NCBI RefSeq assembly: GCF_011762095.1
Contig: NZ_JAASQO010000007.1
Coordinates: forward strand, 62,001 to 126,000
DNA from: Parvibaculum indicum
GTDB lineage: Bacteria; Pseudomonadota; Alphaproteobacteria; Parvibaculales; Parvibaculaceae
Direction: 5' to 3'
Length of the DNA: 64,000 nucleotides
Position numbers and translations under genes: made by a program. Of the stretch, positions 1 through 8,700 are shown in pieces. A model generated the notes under the pieces. It searched no databases and had not been told where the DNA came from. It saw only the letters and a program-made list of their open reading frames with translations. How positions within the stretch are numbered: the stretch's first letter is position 1; the number at the start of each line of letters is the position of its first letter.

Positions 1-1220
1 CGTATCTTCGCCGCCATCGCCTCGAACAGCGCGATGGTTTCGTCCTCGCGGAAACTCGTCTCCTCATTGGTCCGGCCGTAATCGCTGTTGGCCGATGTCT
101 TGACGATGACGAGATCCTGCGCCGGATCGACATAGATGAACTGGTTGTAGATGCCGACCGCCGCGAAAGGACCGTCCGCCGCGCGCGGCAGCCACCACAG
201 ATAGCCATAGCCCCATACCGTGTCGGACAGCTCCTGCTTGCCGGGCATGAGCCGCGGCGCGTCCGGCGTATGCGACGCCTTCACCCAGTCCGCGGGCACG
301 ATCCGTTCGCCGTTCCATTTACCGCCGTTCAGATAGAGAAGACCGAACCGCGCATAGTCGCGCAGCGTGACGTTCACCCCGCCCGCGGCAAGCTCCATGC
401 CGGTATCGTCCAGCACCCAGTAGCCGTCATGCTCGGCGCCGATCTTCGACCAGATCCGGTCTTCCAGATATTCGCTCGGGCTCTCGCCCGTCGCGCGCAG
501 CAGCACCAGGCCCAGCATCTGCGCATCGAGACTGTTATAGAGGTTCACCGTGCCGGGTTCGTTCGCGCGGCCCAGCGTCTTGGCGAATTCCACCATGGAG
601 CTGCCGAAGGCCAGCGCCCGACCAAAACGCGAAATGTCGGAGTCCGGATCGCTGTAATCCTCGTTCCAGGCGACGCCCGACGACATTTCCAACGCATTGC
701 GGATCGTCACGCCGTCATAGCTCGTGCCTTTCAGTTCCGGCGCATAGTCGACGAGCTTATCGTCGATGCTGGCGATATGGCCTTCCTCGACGGCAATGCC
801 GATCAGCGCGGAGATGAAGGATTTGCCGACGGACCATGAAATCCAGCGCGTGTCCCTGTCATTGCCGCGCCGGTAATTCTCATAGACCACGCGGCCCTGG
901 CTCACCGCCATGAGGCCGGTCGTGTCGGTGTCGGCGAGAAATGCCTGCGTATCGCGGGTTTCGCCGCCATAGGCATAGGTCGCAGGCAGATCGATGGTCT
1001 CGCCCTGCGGCAGGTCGGAAACGGGTCCCCCGCGGCGGAACGCCCTGACCGGGAAATAGGCATCCATGTTCCGGAAACGCTCGACCTGCTCCTGACCGGA
1101 AAACATGCTGGCGACGAAACGCGCCCGCTGGATTTCCGGCCATTTCCACACGCCGACCGCCGCGATTGCCGCCACCGCCGCCACGCCGGCCCCGATGGCG
1201 ATTTTCCATCCCGTCTTCAT
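1..1220 (-). CDS. Beta-lactamase-family serine hydrolase (C-terminus cut by window edge)
   Basis: Penicillin-binding-protein-like serine hydrolase of the class C beta-lactamase/esterase family, about 406 residues visible with the stop beyond position 1. It has an N-terminal hydrophobic segment (residues about 5-20), so it is probably exported or anchored. The catalytic S-x-x-K motif is S130-V-G-K133 in the context WSVGKSF, and the Y-x-N motif is Y228-N-S. The C-terminal part (VDPAQDLVIVKTS, then SFREDETIALFEAM) is typical of the 6-aminohexanoate-hydrolase-like branch. Substrate cannot be predicted. It is read away from the gcv operon, separated from it by a terminator. The start codon at 1218-1220 precedes the hydrophobic segment. 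Confidence 0.88.
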   Translation of the reverse strand, partial: MKTGWKIAIGAGVAAVAAIAAVGVWKWPEIQRARFVASMFSGQEQVERFRNMDAYFPVRAFRRGGPVSDLPQGETIDLPATYAYGGETRDTQAFLADTDTTGLMAVSQGRVVYENYRRGNDRDTRWISWSVGKSFISALIGIAVEEGHIASIDDKLVDYAPELKGTSYDGVTIRNALEMSSGVAWNEDYSDPDSDISRFGRALAFGSSMVEFAKTLGRANEPGTVNLYNSLDAQMLGLVLLRATGESPSEYLEDRIWSKIGAEHDGYWVLDDTGMELAAGGVNVTLRDYARFGLLYLNGGKWNGERIVPADWVKASHTPDAPRLMPGKQELSDTVWGYGYLWWLPRAADGPFAAVGIYNQFIYVDPAQDLVIVKTSANSDYGRTNEETSFREDETIALFEAMAAKI

Positions 1221-1265
1221 TCCGCTCTCCCCCGTTCCCTCTTTTTCTCGTTCGCTCCAGTCTAA

Positions 1266-1298
1266 ACAAAAACCGCCGGCGAGCGGCCGGCGGTTTTC
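1266..1298 (-). terminator. Rho-independent terminator of the gcv operon
   Basis: A near-perfect hairpin with arms AAAACCGCCGGC and GCCGGCGGTTTT lies 44 bases after the gcvPB stop. Read on the minus strand it is followed by a T-rich run (TTTTTGTTT). Because the arms carry A and T runs on both sides it could also stop plus-strand transcription. Confidence 0.85.
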
Positions 1299-1341
1299 AG
1301 ATCGCGCAGGGTCGGTCCGACGGCCATGGCCGCCGGCACCG

Positions 1342-2922
1342 TCAATCCGCGGCCTGGGCCGGCATTTCCGGCTGCCAGCGCAGGATCGGCTTGCGGGCCG
1401 CCGCCGTCTCGTCGAGGCGGCCGCGCGGCGCGAAATGCGGTGCGCCGGAAAAGCGTTCCTTGTCGTTCGACTTGGTCGCCGCCACGAGGTCGCGCAGCGT
1501 GGCGATAAAGAGGTCGATGCCCTGCTTCGATTCCGTTTCCGTCGGCTCGATCAACAGCGCCCCATGCACGACCAGCGGGAAATACATGGTCATGGGATGG
1601 TAGCCCTCGTCGATCATCGCCTTGGCGAAGTCGAGCGTCTCGACGCCCGTGCCCTTCAGGAAGCGGTCGTCGAAAAGTGCCTCATGCATGCAGGGGCCTT
1701 CATAGGATGCGCTCATCACATCCTTGAGCGAGGCCAGCACGTAATTGGCGTTGAGTACGGAATCTTCCGCCACCTGACGAAGCCCGTCCGAGCCATGGCT
1801 CATCATATAGGCGAGCGCGCGGACGAACATGCCCATCTGGCCGTGGAAGGCCGTCATGCGGCCGAAAGGCGAGGTGCCGTCGGCTTCCGCCTCGTCTTCC
1901 GTTTCGATGAGGTCGTAAACGCCGTCCTTCTGCACCACGTAAGGCAGCGGCACGAAGGGCGCGAGCGCTTCGGAGAAAACCACCGGACCGGCACCCGGCC
2001 CGCCGCCGCCATGCGGCGTCGAAAAGGTCTTGTGCAGGTTGATATGCATCGCGTCGACGCCGAGATCGCCGGGCCGCACGCGGCCCACGATGGCGTTGAA
2101 GTTCGCGCCGTCGCAATAGAAGTATGCGCCCGCTTCATGCACGGCCTTGGCGATATCGATGATGTCGCGCTCGAAAAGGCCGCATGTGTTCGGGTTGGTG
2201 AGCATGATCGCGGCGACATCGGGGCCGAGCTTTTCGCGCAGCGCCTCGAGGTCCACCCGGCCATTGCCGTCGCCCTTGATCGTATCGACCTTGTAGCCCA
2301 GCAGCGCGGCGGTCGCCGGGTTGGTGCCATGCGCCGATTCCGGCACCAGCACGCGGCGGCGCTGTTCGCCCTCGCCCTTCGCTTCGATCGCGGCACGAAT
2401 GGCCATCATGCCGCACAGCTCGCCATGCGCGCCCGCCTTGGGCGACATGGCGACGGCGGGAAGACCCGTCAGCGTCTTCAGCCAGTGGGCCAGCGTGTCG
2501 ATCAGTTCCATCGCGCCCTGCACCGTCTGTTCCGGCTGCAGCGGATGCACGTCGCCGAAGCCCGGCAGCCGCGCCATCTTTTCGTTGAGGCGCGGATTGT
2601 GCTTCATCGTGCAGGAGCCCAGCGGATAGAGCCCGGCATCGATGGAATAGTTCTTCGAGGACAGCCGCACGAAGTGGCGCACCACTTCCGGCTCGGAAAG
2701 GCCCGGCAGGCCGATGCGGTTCTTGCGCTCGAACTTGCCGATCTTCGGCTGGTAGCCCTCCGGCTCGTCGAGATCGACGCCACAGGCGCCTTTCGTGTCG
2801 CGCTCAAAAATCAGCGGCTCTTCGAGTTCGAGCCCCTTATTGCCGGTGAAGGTCGTGCGTTCGGCACCGCCTCCGCTTTCCGCGAAACTTGTCGGGCGGC
2901 CCTGCTTGTTCATTCCGGACAT
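1342..2922 (-). CDS. gcvPB: Glycine dehydrogenase (decarboxylating) subunit 2
   Basis: PLP-bearing subunit of the split P-protein of the glycine cleavage system, 526 residues. With gcvPA it decarboxylates glycine and transfers the aminomethyl group to lipoyl-GcvH. The PLP lysine sits in the motif NLHKTFSTPHGGGGPG, and the family motif YPLGSCTMKHNP is near residue 100. It is the last gene of gcvT-gcvH-gcvPA-gcvPB. Its start overlaps the gcvPA stop as TAATG, implying translational coupling that keeps the two P subunits stoichiometric. An in-frame ATG three codons later is an alternative start. Confidence 0.97.
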   Translation of the reverse strand: MSGMNKQGRPTSFAESGGGAERTTFTGNKGLELEEPLIFERDTKGACGVDLDEPEGYQPKIGKFERKNRIGLPGLSEPEVVRHFVRLSSKNYSIDAGLYPLGSCTMKHNPRLNEKMARLPGFGDVHPLQPEQTVQGAMELIDTLAHWLKTLTGLPAVAMSPKAGAHGELCGMMAIRAAIEAKGEGEQRRRVLVPESAHGTNPATAALLGYKVDTIKGDGNGRVDLEALREKLGPDVAAIMLTNPNTCGLFERDIIDIAKAVHEAGAYFYCDGANFNAIVGRVRPGDLGVDAMHINLHKTFSTPHGGGGPGAGPVVFSEALAPFVPLPYVVQKDGVYDLIETEDEAEADGTSPFGRMTAFHGQMGMFVRALAYMMSHGSDGLRQVAEDSVLNANYVLASLKDVMSASYEGPCMHEALFDDRFLKGTGVETLDFAKAMIDEGYHPMTMYFPLVVHGALLIEPTETESKQGIDLFIATLRDLVAATKSNDKERFSGAPHFAPRGRLDETAAARKPILRWQPEMPAQAAD

Positions 2923-4280
2923 TAGAGCACCTCCTTCATCGTCTCTGCGAGCGCCTGTGCATAGGCGTCGCGATCCGCATCGGTGTTGATCTCGGTCGAG
3001 GCGACGATCAGCAGGTTTTCAACCGACGGATCGCCATGGATAAGGCGCGAGGCGGGTACGCCGCCCAGCACGCCCTTTTCGGCCAGCGCGTCCACCACCT
3101 TCTTGGCGGGGGCCTGCAGGCGCAGCGTGAACTCGTTGAAGAAAGCGTCGTTCAGCACGTCCACGCCCTCGATGGCGTCGAGCTTCTCGGCCAGCTTCGC
3201 CGCGTTGGCATGGTTGATGCGCGCCAGCCGCGTATAGCCTTCCTCGCCCAAGAGCGAGAGATGGATGGTGAAGGCCAGGCAGCACAGGCCCGAATTCGTG
3301 CAGATGTTCGAGGTCGCCTTTTCGCGGCGGATATGCTGTTCGCGCGTCGACAGCGTCAGCACGAAGCCGCGCTTGCCGTCGCTGTCCAGCGTCTCGCCGC
3401 AGAGCCGGCCCGGCATCTGGCGCAGATATTTCTGGCGCGTCGCAAAGAGGCCGACATAGGGCCCGCCGAAATTCAGCCCGTTACCGATGGACTGTCCCTC
3501 GCCCACCACGATGTCGGCGCCCATATCGCCGGGCGGGGTGACGAGACCCAGCGAAACGATTTCCGGCACCACCGCGACGAGCAGCGCGCCCTTGGCGTGG
3601 GCGGCCTCGGCAATCGGCGTCAGATCCGCCAGCTCGCCGAAGAAGCCCGGCGTCTGCACGACGACGCAGCTCGTCTCGTCCGTGATGCGCGAGACGATGT
3701 CTTCCGCCGCACCGGGCAGCACGGGCGGCATGGTTTCCAGCGCGAAGTCGGCGAACTCGGCCAGATTGTGCACCACGCCCGCATATTGCGGATGCAGCGT
3801 GCCCGACAGCACGGCCTTTTTGCGCTTGGTCACGCGATTGGCCATCAACACCGCTTCGCCGCAGGCCGTGGAGCCGTCATACATGGAGGCGTTGGCCACT
3901 TCCATGCCGGTCAGCATCGCCACCTGGGTCTGGAATTCGAAGAGATATTGCAGCGTGCCTTGCGTCACTTCCGGCTGGTAAGGCGTGTAGGACGTAAGGA
4001 ACTCGGAACGCTGGATCAGATGATCCACCGAGGCCGGCACATGATGGCGATAGGCGCCCGCGCCCACGAAGAAGGGCACGTCGCCCGCCGCCACATTCTT
4101 AGCCGCCATCCTGGAAAGGGCGCGCTCGACTTCCAGTTCGCCCTGCCGTTTCGGCAGGTCCACCAGCCCGTCGCGGCGCGCCGCTTCCGGCACGTCGCGG
4201 AACAGCTCATCGACGCTTTTCGCGCCGATGACGCCCAGCATCTCCTGTCGGTCGGTATCTGTCAGCGGAAGGTAACGCAT
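2922..4280 (-). CDS. gcvPA: Glycine dehydrogenase (decarboxylating) subunit 1
   Basis: Non-PLP subunit of the two-subunit P-protein, 452 residues, normal for the family. It begins [15 protein letters not shown] and contains the conserved region [19 protein letters not shown] followed by [14 protein letters not shown]. It pairs with gcvPB, whose start overlaps this stop codon. It is separated from gcvH by 227 bases that hold a family A repeat pair, so transcripts crossing from gcvH to gcvPA would carry those hairpins. Confidence 0.97.
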   Translation of the reverse strand: MRYLPLTDTDRQEMLGVIGAKSVDELFRDVPEAARRDGLVDLPKRQGELEVERALSRMAAKNVAAGDVPFFVGAGAYRHHVPASVDHLIQRSEFLTSYTPYQPEVTQGTLQYLFEFQTQVAMLTGMEVANASMYDGSTACGEAVLMANRVTKRKKAVLSGTLHPQYAGVVHNLAEFADFALETMPPVLPGAAEDIVSRITDETSCVVVQTPGFFGELADLTPIAEAAHAKGALLVAVVPEIVSLGLVTPPGDMGADIVVGEGQSIGNGLNFGGPYVGLFATRQKYLRQMPGRLCGETLDSDGKRGFVLTLSTREQHIRREKATSNICTNSGLCCLAFTIHLSLLGEEGYTRLARINHANAAKLAEKLDAIEGVDVLNDAFFNEFTLRLQAPAKKVVDALAEKGVLGGVPASRLIHGDPSVENLLIVASTEINTDADRDAYAQALAETMKEVL

Positions 4281-4363
4281 AACTTGATGCCCTTTAATGT
4301 TTGGTGCCCGTGTACCGGATTGCCATATGCCCGTTTGGACCGCCTGATCTGTCGACTTTCATT

Positions 4364-4466
4364 CCTCACCCTGAGGAGCGGACGGCAAGTCCGCGTCTCG
4401 AAGGGCGAGGCCCGTGCTTATCGCCATCCTTCGAGGCGGGCCTTTCGGCCCTCCTCAGGATGAGGA
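4364..4466. repeat. Family A dispersed repeat, inverted pair (copy A1)
   Basis: Two head-to-head palindromic units inside the gcv operon, between gcvH and gcvPA. The first reads CCTCACCCTGAGGAGCGG..., the second CATCCTTCGAGG...CCTCAGGATGAGG, with a short spacer. The inner stem GCGGAC/GTCCGC differs from other copies but still pairs. Confidence 0.85.
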
Positions 4467-4507
4467 CTATTTTTCAACAGGCCATCCCGGCGCATCCGGA
4501 AAACGCC

Positions 4508-4885
4508 TCAGTCAAGCCCGTCGCAGAATTCCTTGTAGGCGGCTTCGTCCATCAGCTTGTCGAGTTCCGAGGCGTCGGAAAGTTTCAGCTTCACGAACCA
4601 GCCATTGCCCATCGCGTCCTCGTTGACGCCGGCGGGCTCGTCTTCCAGCGCGCCGTTCACTTCCACGACTTCGCCGGAGACGGGCGCATAGACCTCGCTC
4701 GCGGCCTTCACCGATTCCACGACCGCGGCTTCGTCGCCCGCGGAAAGCGTCTTGCCGGTTTCCGGCAATTCGACGAACACCACGTCGCCGAGCTGTTCCT
4801 GCGCATAGTCGGAAATGCCGATTGTGGCCACGTCGTCGTCGACGCGAACCCATTCATGCTGATCGGTGAAACGAATATCGCTCAT
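4508..4885 (-). CDS. gcvH: Glycine cleavage system H protein
   Basis: Lipoyl-carrier protein of the glycine cleavage system, 125 residues, the normal length. It carries the aminomethyl intermediate between P protein, GcvT and lipoamide dehydrogenase. The lipoylated lysine is K60 in [16 protein letters not shown]. The start is placed at the ATG beginning [12 protein letters not shown], the usual GcvH N-terminus; the reading frame stays open 18 codons upstream, but that extension has no family match. It lies 69 bases downstream of gcvT. Confidence 0.97.
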   Translation of the reverse strand: MSDIRFTDQHEWVRVDDDVATIGISDYAQEQLGDVVFVELPETGKTLSAGDEAAVVESVKAASEVYAPVSGEVVEVNGALEDEPAGVNEDAMGNGWFVKLKLSDASELDKLMDEAAYKEFCDGLD

Positions 4886-4954
4886 GGGGATCCCCTGATT
4901 ATCCTCTGTTTGACGAAACCGGCCCTGCAGTGCCGGCAATCGTCCGTGAACTTG

Positions 4955-6109
4955 CTATCCGCGGTAGAACCGCTTTTCGACGAACGGCATCTTCGTCACG
5001 CGGGCAGGCCGCGCCTTGCCGCGCACCACGAGCTGCAACGGCGTGCCGTCTTTCGCAAAGGCGGTTTCCACATAGCCCATCGCAATGGGACCGCCGACGC
5101 TGGGGCCGTAGCCGCCGCTGGTGATGACGCCGATCTTGTTGCCGTCCGCATCGGTGATGTCGGTGCCTTCGCGCGCGGGCGCCTTGCCTTCGGGCAGGAT
5201 GCCGACGCGCTTGCGCGCAACGCCGTTCGCGATCTGGCCGAGCACCACATCGGCACCGGGAAATTCGTCTTCGGCGCGGCGGCGCCTGGAAATCGTCCAG
5301 GTCAGCGCGCCTTCGATGGGCGTCGTCTCTTCGTCGAGATCGTGGCCGTAAAGGCAGAGCCCGGCTTCCAGGCGCAGCGAGTCGCGCGCGCCAAGGCCGA
5401 TGGGCTTCACCCGCTCGTCCGACAGGAGCTTGCGCGTCAGCGCTTCCGCCCTGTCGGCGGGCACGGAAATTTCAAAGCCGTCCTCGCCCGTATAGCCCGA
5501 CCGGCTGACGAGGCAGGCCGCGCCGTCCACATTCGTTTCGCGCACCGTCATGAAAGACTGTGTGGCCGTTTCCGGCGCGATCGTCGCGAAAGCCTCGGCG
5601 GCCTTCGGCCCCTGAAGGGCGATGAGCGCGCGGTCGGCCAGCACGCTCAGCGTCACGCCGGCGGGCATGTTCGCCGCGATATGTGCGAAATCGGCGTCCT
5701 TGCAGGCGGCGTTGACGACGAGGAAGAGCTTGCCGTCATTCTCCGCGCCTTCCATGCGCGTAATCATCAGGTCGTCGCGAATGCCGCCCTTCGCGTTCAG
5801 CAGCAGCGTGTAGCGCGTCGCGCCGGGGTCCAGCTCCAGCACGTCGCCCGGCACCAGCTTCTCGATGGCGCGCGACACCGTCTCGTGATCGGGGCCGGTG
5901 AGAAAGGCCTGGCCCATATGCGACACGTCGAAGAGCCCCGCGGCCTGGCGCGTATGCAGATGCTCGTTCAGCACGCCGTCCTTGTACTGGACGGGCATGT
6001 CATAGCCGGCAAAGGGCACCATCTTGGCGCCCAGTTCCACATGGAGCTCATGGAGCGGGGTTTTCTTGAGGGGCGCCTCAGCGCCGGTATCGGCAATCGC
6101 TTCCGACAT
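4955..6109 (-). CDS. gcvT: Aminomethyltransferase (glycine cleavage T protein)
   Basis: Folate-dependent T protein, 384 residues. It releases ammonia from aminomethyl-GcvH and passes the methylene group to tetrahydrofolate. Family signatures are PFAGYDMPVQY near residue 40, FDVSHMGQ, and the C-terminal region with GLGARDSLRLEAGLCLYGHDLDE-type sequence. It is the first gene of the operon and starts about 100 bases downstream of a tandem glycine riboswitch, so its expression should rise with glycine. Confidence 0.97.
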   Translation of the reverse strand: MSEAIADTGAEAPLKKTPLHELHVELGAKMVPFAGYDMPVQYKDGVLNEHLHTRQAAGLFDVSHMGQAFLTGPDHETVSRAIEKLVPGDVLELDPGATRYTLLLNAKGGIRDDLMITRMEGAENDGKLFLVVNAACKDADFAHIAANMPAGVTLSVLADRALIALQGPKAAEAFATIAPETATQSFMTVRETNVDGAACLVSRSGYTGEDGFEISVPADRAEALTRKLLSDERVKPIGLGARDSLRLEAGLCLYGHDLDEETTPIEGALTWTISRRRRAEDEFPGADVVLGQIANGVARKRVGILPEGKAPAREGTDITDADGNKIGVITSGGYGPSVGGPIAMGYVETAFAKDGTPLQLVVRGKARPARVTKMPFVEKRFYRG

Positions 6110-6210
6110 ATTCAGGGCTCCGTCTCTCCAGTTTCGCGTCCACCACCCTTACGGGCGCTCGTGGAATCGGGGTGGCAGCACGCCTGCACTTGCGTGCCCG
6201 GCAGCGCCCC

Positions 6211-6418
6211 ACTCTGTCGCGGAACCTGAGAGATTTCGCGGGAAGCCCCCAGGAGGTGGCCGCCGCTTACGCCCTTCGGTGAGACAGGCTTTTTACGGCC
6301 GGTCTGCTTTCCAGAGTTTCATCCTTCTGCGGTCCTCGTTGCCTGAGAGTTTCCGGGGCGGTTGCTCCTTCGGCGTCGAGGGTAATGCGCACCCTCGAAC
6401 TCTCCCGCAGAGATCATC
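6211..6418 (-). promoter_or_regulatory. Tandem glycine riboswitch (two aptamers) controlling gcvT
   Basis: Minus-strand leader of gcvT. Aptamer 1 (about 6418-6325) contains GGGAGAG, then GCCGAAGGAGCAA, then CTCTCAGGCAA. Aptamer 2 (about 6315-6211) contains the equivalent CTCTGGAAAG, CACCGAAGGGCGTAAGC and ATCTCTCAGG, closing with GACAGAG. These are the conserved glycine-aptamer elements in their normal order, with the usual short linker. Known tandem glycine riboswitches in front of gcv operons switch expression on when glycine binds. Confidence 0.93.
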
Positions 6419-6431
6419 TGTATATGACGCG

Positions 6432-6460
6432 ATATTTGTCCGAAATCGGCCGAGAGTCAA
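6432..6460 (-). promoter_or_regulatory. Probable sigma-70 promoter of the gcv operon
   Basis: On the minus strand TTGACT is followed after 17 bases by AAATAT, placing the transcription start just before the first riboswitch aptamer. The -10 match is imperfect, so the call rests mainly on the exact -35 core, the spacing and the position. Confidence 0.55.
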
Positions 6461-6519
6461 TCTCCCCGATTGGAAAAACGCATATCTTTCAGGGGGTTAG
6501 AACGGAAATAACGATATAA

Positions 6520-6552
6520 AAATACCTTTATTTCAATGACTTAGCGGTATTT
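6520..6552. other. AT-rich inverted repeat at the edge of the accessory unit
   Basis: AAATACC and GGTATTT, 7-base arms about 19 bases apart, sit in an unusually AT-rich patch. The 6461-6716 stretch has no recognisable gene; reading frames through it look non-coding. This could be an operator or a scar of insertion. Confidence 0.35.
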
Positions 6553-6716
6553 CCAAGGCGCCGTGAAAAATTCCGCCGCTCCCGCCCGACGACATACCTT
6601 TCCTGCCCCGACTCGCCTAGCGGATTCGGCATCGGGCGACGATAAAGAACGCAGGCGTTATGTTAACGATACACCAGCCATAGTGGGCGGGCGTGTCCGC
6701 CTTGCCCTTACCCGAC

Positions 6717-6745
6717 TTGAGACAAGGGTTATTTGCGACTATATC
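6717..6745 (+). promoter_or_regulatory. Probable promoter of the AbiEii-type two-gene unit
   Basis: TTGAGA, a 17-base spacer and TATATC. The expected transcription start is near 6752, about 30 bases before the first gene, leaving a short leader. Only sequence match and position support it. Confidence 0.5.
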
Positions 6746-6781
6746 TCTGATGTTCCTGAGGTTTTTTGGAAAGCCAGTTCG

Positions 6782-7045
6782 ATGTCACAGACGGCAGCCA
6801 TAGTGCTCTCGACAGTCAACGCTCCCTATGGGGCGAAGCTGTCGGCGCAGGAGCTTGCCCAGTGCATTACGGATGTCGGGCAGGCACAGAAAGCGATGGG
6901 GCAGACATTTTCCTTTTTTTCGGAAATCAGCCTCCCGCTTCAGAAGGAATTTGCCGGCGAGATGGGCCTCGATCTCGAGGATCTGATCCCGGTCGCGAAT
7001 TTCTTTTCCAGCAAGGCCGGATACAAGCTGCCTCTGGCGGCCTGA
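6782..7045 (+). CDS. Unrecognised 87-residue partner of the AbiEii-type protein
   Basis: Small, mostly helical, soluble-looking protein beginning MSQTAAIVLSTVNAPYG and ending KAGYKLPLAA. I do not recognise the family, and it lacks the winged-helix layout of the classical AbiEi antitoxin, which is over twice as long. The ATG at 6782 follows a probable promoter; the frame is open further upstream, but that part overlaps the promoter and looks non-coding. It ends 6 bases before the nucleotidyltransferase gene, so the two are very likely co-transcribed. The position suggests an antitoxin or accessory role, which is inference only. Confidence 0.65.
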   Translation: MSQTAAIVLSTVNAPYGAKLSAQELAQCITDVGQAQKAMGQTFSFFSEISLPLQKEFAGEMGLDLEDLIPVANFFSSKAGYKLPLAA

Positions 7046-7051
7046 CCTCGC

Positions 7052-7726
7052 ATGATCGGGAGTGCCGCGGCCAGCCGGTGGGACGAACTCTTCCGAATTG
7101 CCGTATCGATTATCGACCAGGCGGGCGCCCGGGCGTTTGCCCTGGAAGGCTGGTCCTTCGGAGGCGGCACGGCGCTTATGCTTCATCTCTCCCATCGGGA
7201 GAGCCATGACGTCGATATTTTCCTGCCCGACCGTCAATTTCTGCCGCTGCTGAACCCCGTGACGCAGGAATACGACGTCGCGATTGCCCCCAGCGGCTAC
7301 CAAACGGATGGCAGCGGGTCTCTCAAGATTGTCTTCGGAGATATCGGCGAGATCGACTTCATATGCTCGCCCTCCCTCACACCCGATCCCGTCGAATGGC
7401 GGGATATCGAAGGCCGCCGCGTCGCACTCGAACGGCCGGCGGAAATCATCGCCAAGAAACTGGTCTATCGCGGTACGCGCATGCAACCGCGCGACATGTT
7501 CGATATAGCGGCCATCTCTCAGGCCATGGGAGAAAGTCATCTGATCGATCGGCTAAAGCCGTTCCGCCCCGCCTGCGAAGCTGCGTTGGAGACGGCCCGC
7601 CGCGTCGACCCCGATTTTGCGCGGTCGCTGATGTCCGATCTCATGATCCGGGACGGGTTTTCGGATCTTCCTCAACACGCCCGGGCCATGACGATCGATC
7701 TTCTGGAAAAAGTCTCCGCCAGCTAG
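7052..7726 (+). CDS. AbiEii/AbiGii-type nucleotidyltransferase (putative toxin)
   Basis: 224-residue protein of the AbiEii family in the DNA polymerase beta-like nucleotidyltransferase superfamily. The glycine-rich motif GGGTALML (37-44) is followed by HRESHDVDIFL with the metal-binding D53-x-D55. A later EIDFI could supply the third acidic residue. The family C-terminal signature KKLVYRGTRMQPRDMFDI is present. AbiEii proteins act as toxins in type IV toxin-antitoxin and phage-defence systems, though some relatives have other roles. The partner gene is 6 bases upstream. The stop overlaps the stop of the convergent lipoprotein gene (shared CTAG). Confidence 0.85.
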   Translation: MIGSAAASRWDELFRIAVSIIDQAGARAFALEGWSFGGGTALMLHLSHRESHDVDIFLPDRQFLPLLNPVTQEYDVAIAPSGYQTDGSGSLKIVFGDIGEIDFICSPSLTPDPVEWRDIEGRRVALERPAEIIAKKLVYRGTRMQPRDMFDIAAISQAMGESHLIDRLKPFRPACEAALETARRVDPDFARSLMSDLMIRDGFSDLPQHARAMTIDLLEKVSAS

Positions 7727-8346
7727 CGGATCGGCACCGGCGCGACCCGACGATTATATGCCAGTTGCTCCTTGGAAAGCTGGAAACCGACAAGGATGTG
7801 ATAGATTCGTCCATCGGCGCCCTTGCCATAGGGCACCACATTGCCCTCCAGCATCTTGGTGAAGCGCACCTTGGTCTCGCCGGGGGCGAAGGTGACGGGC
7901 AGCGTCATCGTCTGCTTCTTCACCAGCTTGCCGAAACGGCGCGTCACCGCCATGAAGACCGGCAGGGTCTGCGCGCGCGAGGCCGCGCCCGGGCCGAGTT
8001 CGGCCACGCCGTCAAAGGCGATGTCGAAGGTGATGGTGGAATTGTCGAGATTGTATTCGCACTGGGTCACCACCTTGTTGAGTTCGGCCCGCATTGCCAC
8101 GTCGGTAATGTCCTGGCCGTTGCCGTTGAAGGCGGTGAGGCGGTCGGCCTGCTCCAGCACGCCGACATTCGGGCAGGGATAGGCGGCCGAGCCGCCCTCT
8201 TCCGTGCTGCCGCCGAAGCCCAGCATGCTGCCGATACCGGAGGTCGCATAGCCCTCATCGTCTGTGCCGCACCCGGCAACGAGAAGCGTGACGGACAGGG
8301 CCGCGGCAAGTGCGGCCGTGCGGCGCAAGGCGTTGGAAAACGGCAT
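7723..8346 (-). CDS. Uncharacterised outer-envelope lipoprotein
   Basis: 207-residue protein with a signal peptide and the lipobox LLVAGC (acylated cysteine near residue 26), so it is predicted to be lipid-anchored. A Gly/Ser-rich linker follows, then a mostly beta domain with two further cysteines (YPCPNVG, VTQCEYN) that could form a disulfide. A conserved-looking stretch reads MTLPVTFAPGETKVRFTKML. I do not recognise a functional domain. The ribosome site TAAGGA precedes the ATG at 8346. Monocistronic as far as can be seen. Confidence 0.85.
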   Translation of the reverse strand: MPFSNALRRTAALAAALSVTLLVAGCGTDDEGYATSGIGSMLGFGGSTEEGGSAAYPCPNVGVLEQADRLTAFNGNGQDITDVAMRAELNKVVTQCEYNLDNSTITFDIAFDGVAELGPGAASRAQTLPVFMAVTRRFGKLVKKQTMTLPVTFAPGETKVRFTKMLEGNVVPYGKGADGRIYHILVGFQLSKEQLAYNRRVAPVPIR

Positions 8347-8700
8347 GAGGTCCTTACCCGAGTTGGTCTTGAGTGAAATCCCGATTGAGCGACGGCCTTG
8401 TTCCGGTGCGGAACCAAGGCCATATCCCTGACGATGCAGGCTCGAGCGGCAAGGCGGAAGCCCCGGGCGCGGCCTTTCTTGACTTTGGCTGCCTGCCCCC
8501 CTCTATTACCGCGAACAGGGGCCTTCGTCCTTGCTTTTCAGCGGCTTGGGCGAGGCTGGCGAGGTGCTTGAACAGCGCCGAAACTCTATCGGGTTGCATG
8601 CGCCATCACAAGCTGTTGAGCCCATCGAAAGCGCCCCTTACAGCGCATGGCACAGCGCATACGGAGCAAGGCCCTCTTGAAGGCCGATCGGACGGACGAG
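8347..8700. other. Divergent intergenic region between lipoprotein and ispH
   Basis: No convincing gene. A minus-strand frame at 8354-8599 is open but uses codons rare in the neighbours (AGA, ATA, GGA, CGA), so it is not called. The region should contain the promoters for both flanking genes; I could not assign one with confidence. Confidence 0.5.

Noticed and set aside
1105-2925. Long plus-strand open frame opposite gcvPB, and similar long frames opposite other genes (2889-4463, 4301-6229, 14369-16960, 37251-39293, 48810-50777, 53444-55399)
   Set aside because: In GC-rich DNA the strand opposite a real gene stays open by codon bias. The products are Arg/His/Ala-rich and show no family features, while the opposite strand has clear homologues.
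8354-8599. 81-codon minus-strand frame just before the lipoprotein gene
   Set aside because: Uses codons rare in this genome (AGA, ATA, GGA, CGA) and has no recognisable features; it may be real but cannot be supported.
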